Source: Caldifarciminota bacterium (GTDB taxonomy: Bacteria > Hydrothermota > Tepidihabitantia > SM23-42). From it: a stretch of 44,243 nucleotides of DNA. This document shows, in pieces, positions 42,854 to 44,243 of the stretch. The notes below the pieces were generated by a model that ran no database searches, was not told the origin of the DNA, and was given only the letters and a program-made list of their open reading frames with translations. The stretch's first letter is position 1, and every line of letters starts with the position of its first letter. Location: positions 2,347,539 to 2,391,781 of the forward strand of contig CP070664.1 of NCBI GenBank assembly GCA_020355325.1, read 5' to 3'. Position numbers and translations under genes: made by a program.

Positions 42854-44012
42854 CATATTAGGCATTGCAGTCATTCTCCTCAGTACCTATGTCGGTGCAA
42901 AAGTTCTCCGTAGGATTCATTTTCCTGCAGTTACTTCCTATCTCCTCATCGGCATTCTGATTGGTCCCCGACTCCTCAATCTCATACCCTTAAAAATAAT
43001 GGGCTCTTCTGATTTTATTTCGAATTTTGTCCTGGGCGTCATTGCGTTTTCACTCGGTGCATATTTTACCATGGGAAACCTGAGGACCGCAGGTAAGCCA
43101 GTCATCTGGGTTTCTGTTTTGGAAGCAGGTCTTGCTTGGATGACGGTGACTACTATTATGATTGTCTATTGTATTGGGCGCCATATACCAATACATCCAG
43201 CGTTTGTCTTGGGAGCCGCTGCTTCGGCAACTGCACCGGCAGCGACCGTCATGGTTATGAGAGAGTATCGGGCAAGTGGTCCGGTTACAAACATGCTCCT
43301 GCGAGTTGTCGCAATCGACGATGCTTGGTGCCTCATCTTTTCGGCGCTGGGAATAACGACAGCGAGTGCATTGGCTATCGGTGATTTTAACCTCACCGTG
43401 TTGTTCAAAGCTTTATTCGAAATTTTCGGAGCACTGCTTTTGGGTGGTATCTTGGGACTCGGATTGTATGTGCTTGCGCGTTTCATTAATACTACAGAAG
43501 AAGTACTCATTATCACCGTTGGATTCATTCTCTTGGCCGTTGGACTCTCGATGAAACTGAGATTATCTCCACTGTTAACGAACATCGCATTGGGATTGGT
43601 TATCGCCAATATTGTAAGCGAGAGCGAATTGTTTTTTGAAACCTTGAGAAATGTTGATATGATATTCTTCTTAGGTTTTTTTGTGCTCGTGGGGGCAAAC
43701 CTCGAGTTGAATCTTATTCCTAAAGTAGGCATCATAGGGCTGCTCTATATTGTCTTCAGGGTTATTGGCAAGTTTATCGGTGTAAAACTTGGAGCATGGA
43801 TATCGAAGGCTGATCCCAAAGTCGGGCGATATCTTGCCTGGGGACTGGTTCCGCAGGCCGGCGTTGCCTTGGGTGTTGCGCTCTCTGCTAAGTCACTCTA
43901 TCCCGTCTATGGTGAAATGATATTTACCACTATTGCCGCGACGACAATTATCTATGAATTAGTCGGACCATTGTGTACAAAGTATGGGCTACAAAAGGCA
44001 GGAGAAATATAA
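42846..44012 (+). CDS. Cation:proton antiporter B, paralogue with probable CTG start
   Basis: A 388-residue paralogue of antiporter A, sharing AAASATAPAATVMVMREYRASG, VVAIDDAWCLIF and LVPQAGVALGVAL. The first in-frame ATG (42999) would delete the first helix and begin in the middle of the homologous sequence. Reading back, the frame is open to a TAG at 42837, and the CTG at 42846 gives (M)NSILGIAVILL, which lines up with the (M)NSLLSAGLIL start of antiporter A. GGGGAG at 42830-42835 lies ten bases before this CTG. No ATG, GTG or TTG exists in the interval. It overlaps the end of gene A by eight bases. Confidence 0.85.
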   Translation: MNSILGIAVILLSTYVGAKVLRRIHFPAVTSYLLIGILIGPRLLNLIPLKIMGSSDFISNFVLGVIAFSLGAYFTMGNLRTAGKPVIWVSVLEAGLAWMTVTTIMIVYCIGRHIPIHPAFVLGAAASATAPAATVMVMREYRASGPVTNMLLRVVAIDDAWCLIFSALGITTASALAIGDFNLTVLFKALFEIFGALLLGGILGLGLYVLARFINTTEEVLIITVGFILLAVGLSMKLRLSPLLTNIALGLVIANIVSESELFFETLRNVDMIFFLGFFVLVGANLELNLIPKVGIIGLLYIVFRVIGKFIGVKLGAWISKADPKVGRYLAWGLVPQAGVALGVALSAKSLYPVYGEMIFTTIAATTIIYELVGPLCTKYGLQKAGEI

Positions 44013-44047
44013 ATTTATAGCTTTGGATTGAGGATTTAAAAAAAATA

Positions 44048-44122
44048 TCGGGGCGATCGGATTTGAACCGACGACCTCCAGCACCCCAAGCTGGCGCGCT
44101 AAACCAACTGCGCCACGCCCCG
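44048..44122 (-). tRNA. tRNA-Pro (anticodon GGG)
   Basis: Acceptor stem CGGGGCG/CGCCCCG with discriminator A, D arm GCGC/GCGC, anticodon stem CCAGC/GCTGG with loop TTGGGGT (anticodon GGG), and T arm with TTCGAAT. The 3' CCA is not encoded. A run of eight T follows on the minus strand and may end transcription. Confidence 0.96.
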
Positions 44123-44130
44123 ACAACGTT

Positions 44131-44158
44131 ATTATACCAACACCGTCATCTCTGTCAA
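44131..44158 (-). promoter_or_regulatory. tRNA-Pro promoter
   Basis: On the minus strand TTGACA (44153-44158), 16-base spacer, TATAAT (44131-44136). Eight bases separate the -10 box from the mature tRNA 5' end, so the primary transcript would have almost no 5' leader. Confidence 0.8.
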
Positions 44159-44172
44159 GCCTGATCCCAGAT

Positions 44173-44243
44173 TCATAATTTAGAGCGTATCTCGTAAGGG
44201 ATTGATCTATACACGAGTACAGCGAAGGCGAGTACGACAAAGA
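44173..44243 (-). CDS. C-terminal end of a probable membrane-protein gene (partial)
   Basis: An open frame enters from the right edge and ends at a TGA at 44173-44175. Its last 22 residues, FVVLAFAVLVYRSIPYEIRS plus KL, look like a final membrane helix with a basic tail. This could equally be chance over such a short length. The family cannot be named. Confidence 0.4.
   Translation of the reverse strand, partial: FVVLAFAVLVYRSIPYEIRSKL

Noticed and set aside
43989-44240. Open frame of 83 codons on the minus strand at the right end
   Set aside because: It runs straight through the tRNA-Pro gene and its promoter, so it is not coding.

Overview
The window looks like a chromosomal segment of an uncultivated, anaerobic, diderm bacterium with low-to-middle GC content. 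A four-subunit pyruvate:ferredoxin-type oxidoreductase indicates ferredoxin-based anaerobic carbon metabolism. A PilMNOP-secretin cluster implies an outer membrane. The DUF4159/DUF4175 pair, S9 peptidase, endonuclease Q homologue and geranylgeranyl-type UbiA enzyme together suggest a candidate phylum near the FCB group (a WOR-3/Stahlbacteria-like lineage). That placement is inference; there is no rRNA gene here.

Layout. 1-121: start of a secreted CBM9-like protein (minus). 348-2070: two-gene ABC-2 exporter (minus). 2249-6653: DUF4159, DUF4175-like and TPR genes (plus). 6631-6799: inverted/direct repeat element that supplies the 3' ends of two convergent genes. 6769-7389: HAD phosphatase. 7494-10463: porCDAB. 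10673-14104: guaB, a methyltransferase and an endonuclease Q-like gene (plus). 14090-17745: dprA, a HEAT-repeat gene, obg, coaD and rsmD (minus). 17809-22001: pilMNOPQ. 22136-24368: a flavin oxidoreductase gene followed by tgt, which carries a frame change. 24636-29286: tdh, acpS, AMP-ligase, acp and kbl. 29365-33505: flavodoxin, S9 peptidase, uppP and ubiA. 33709-41143: ruvX, mltG, two divergent nucleotide-cyclase-like paralogues and a receiver-GAF-GGDEF protein, translationally coupled. 41187-44012: a CBS protein and two tandem cation/proton antiporters. 44048-44122: tRNA-Pro(GGG). 44173-44243: probable 3' end of a membrane-protein gene. No gene-free stretch exceeds 300 bases; the longest, 24369-24635, holds an inverted-repeat element.

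How the genes work together. Most operons are tight, with four-base stop/start overlaps. Eleven operon-head promoters can be read by eye, and every one has exactly 16 bp between -35 and -10. Six protein-coding ones place the -10 box only 5-8 bases before the start codon and a seventh 11 bases before it, so leaderless or nearly leaderless mRNAs appear common. The best candidates for undescribed biology are the tandem cyclase-like proteins, which keep the metal and adenine-binding residues but lack the transition-state Asn/Arg, inside an operon ending in a diguanylate cyclase; and the threonine-dehydrogenase/KBL operon that also encodes its own acyl carrier protein, holo-ACP synthase and AMP-forming ligase.
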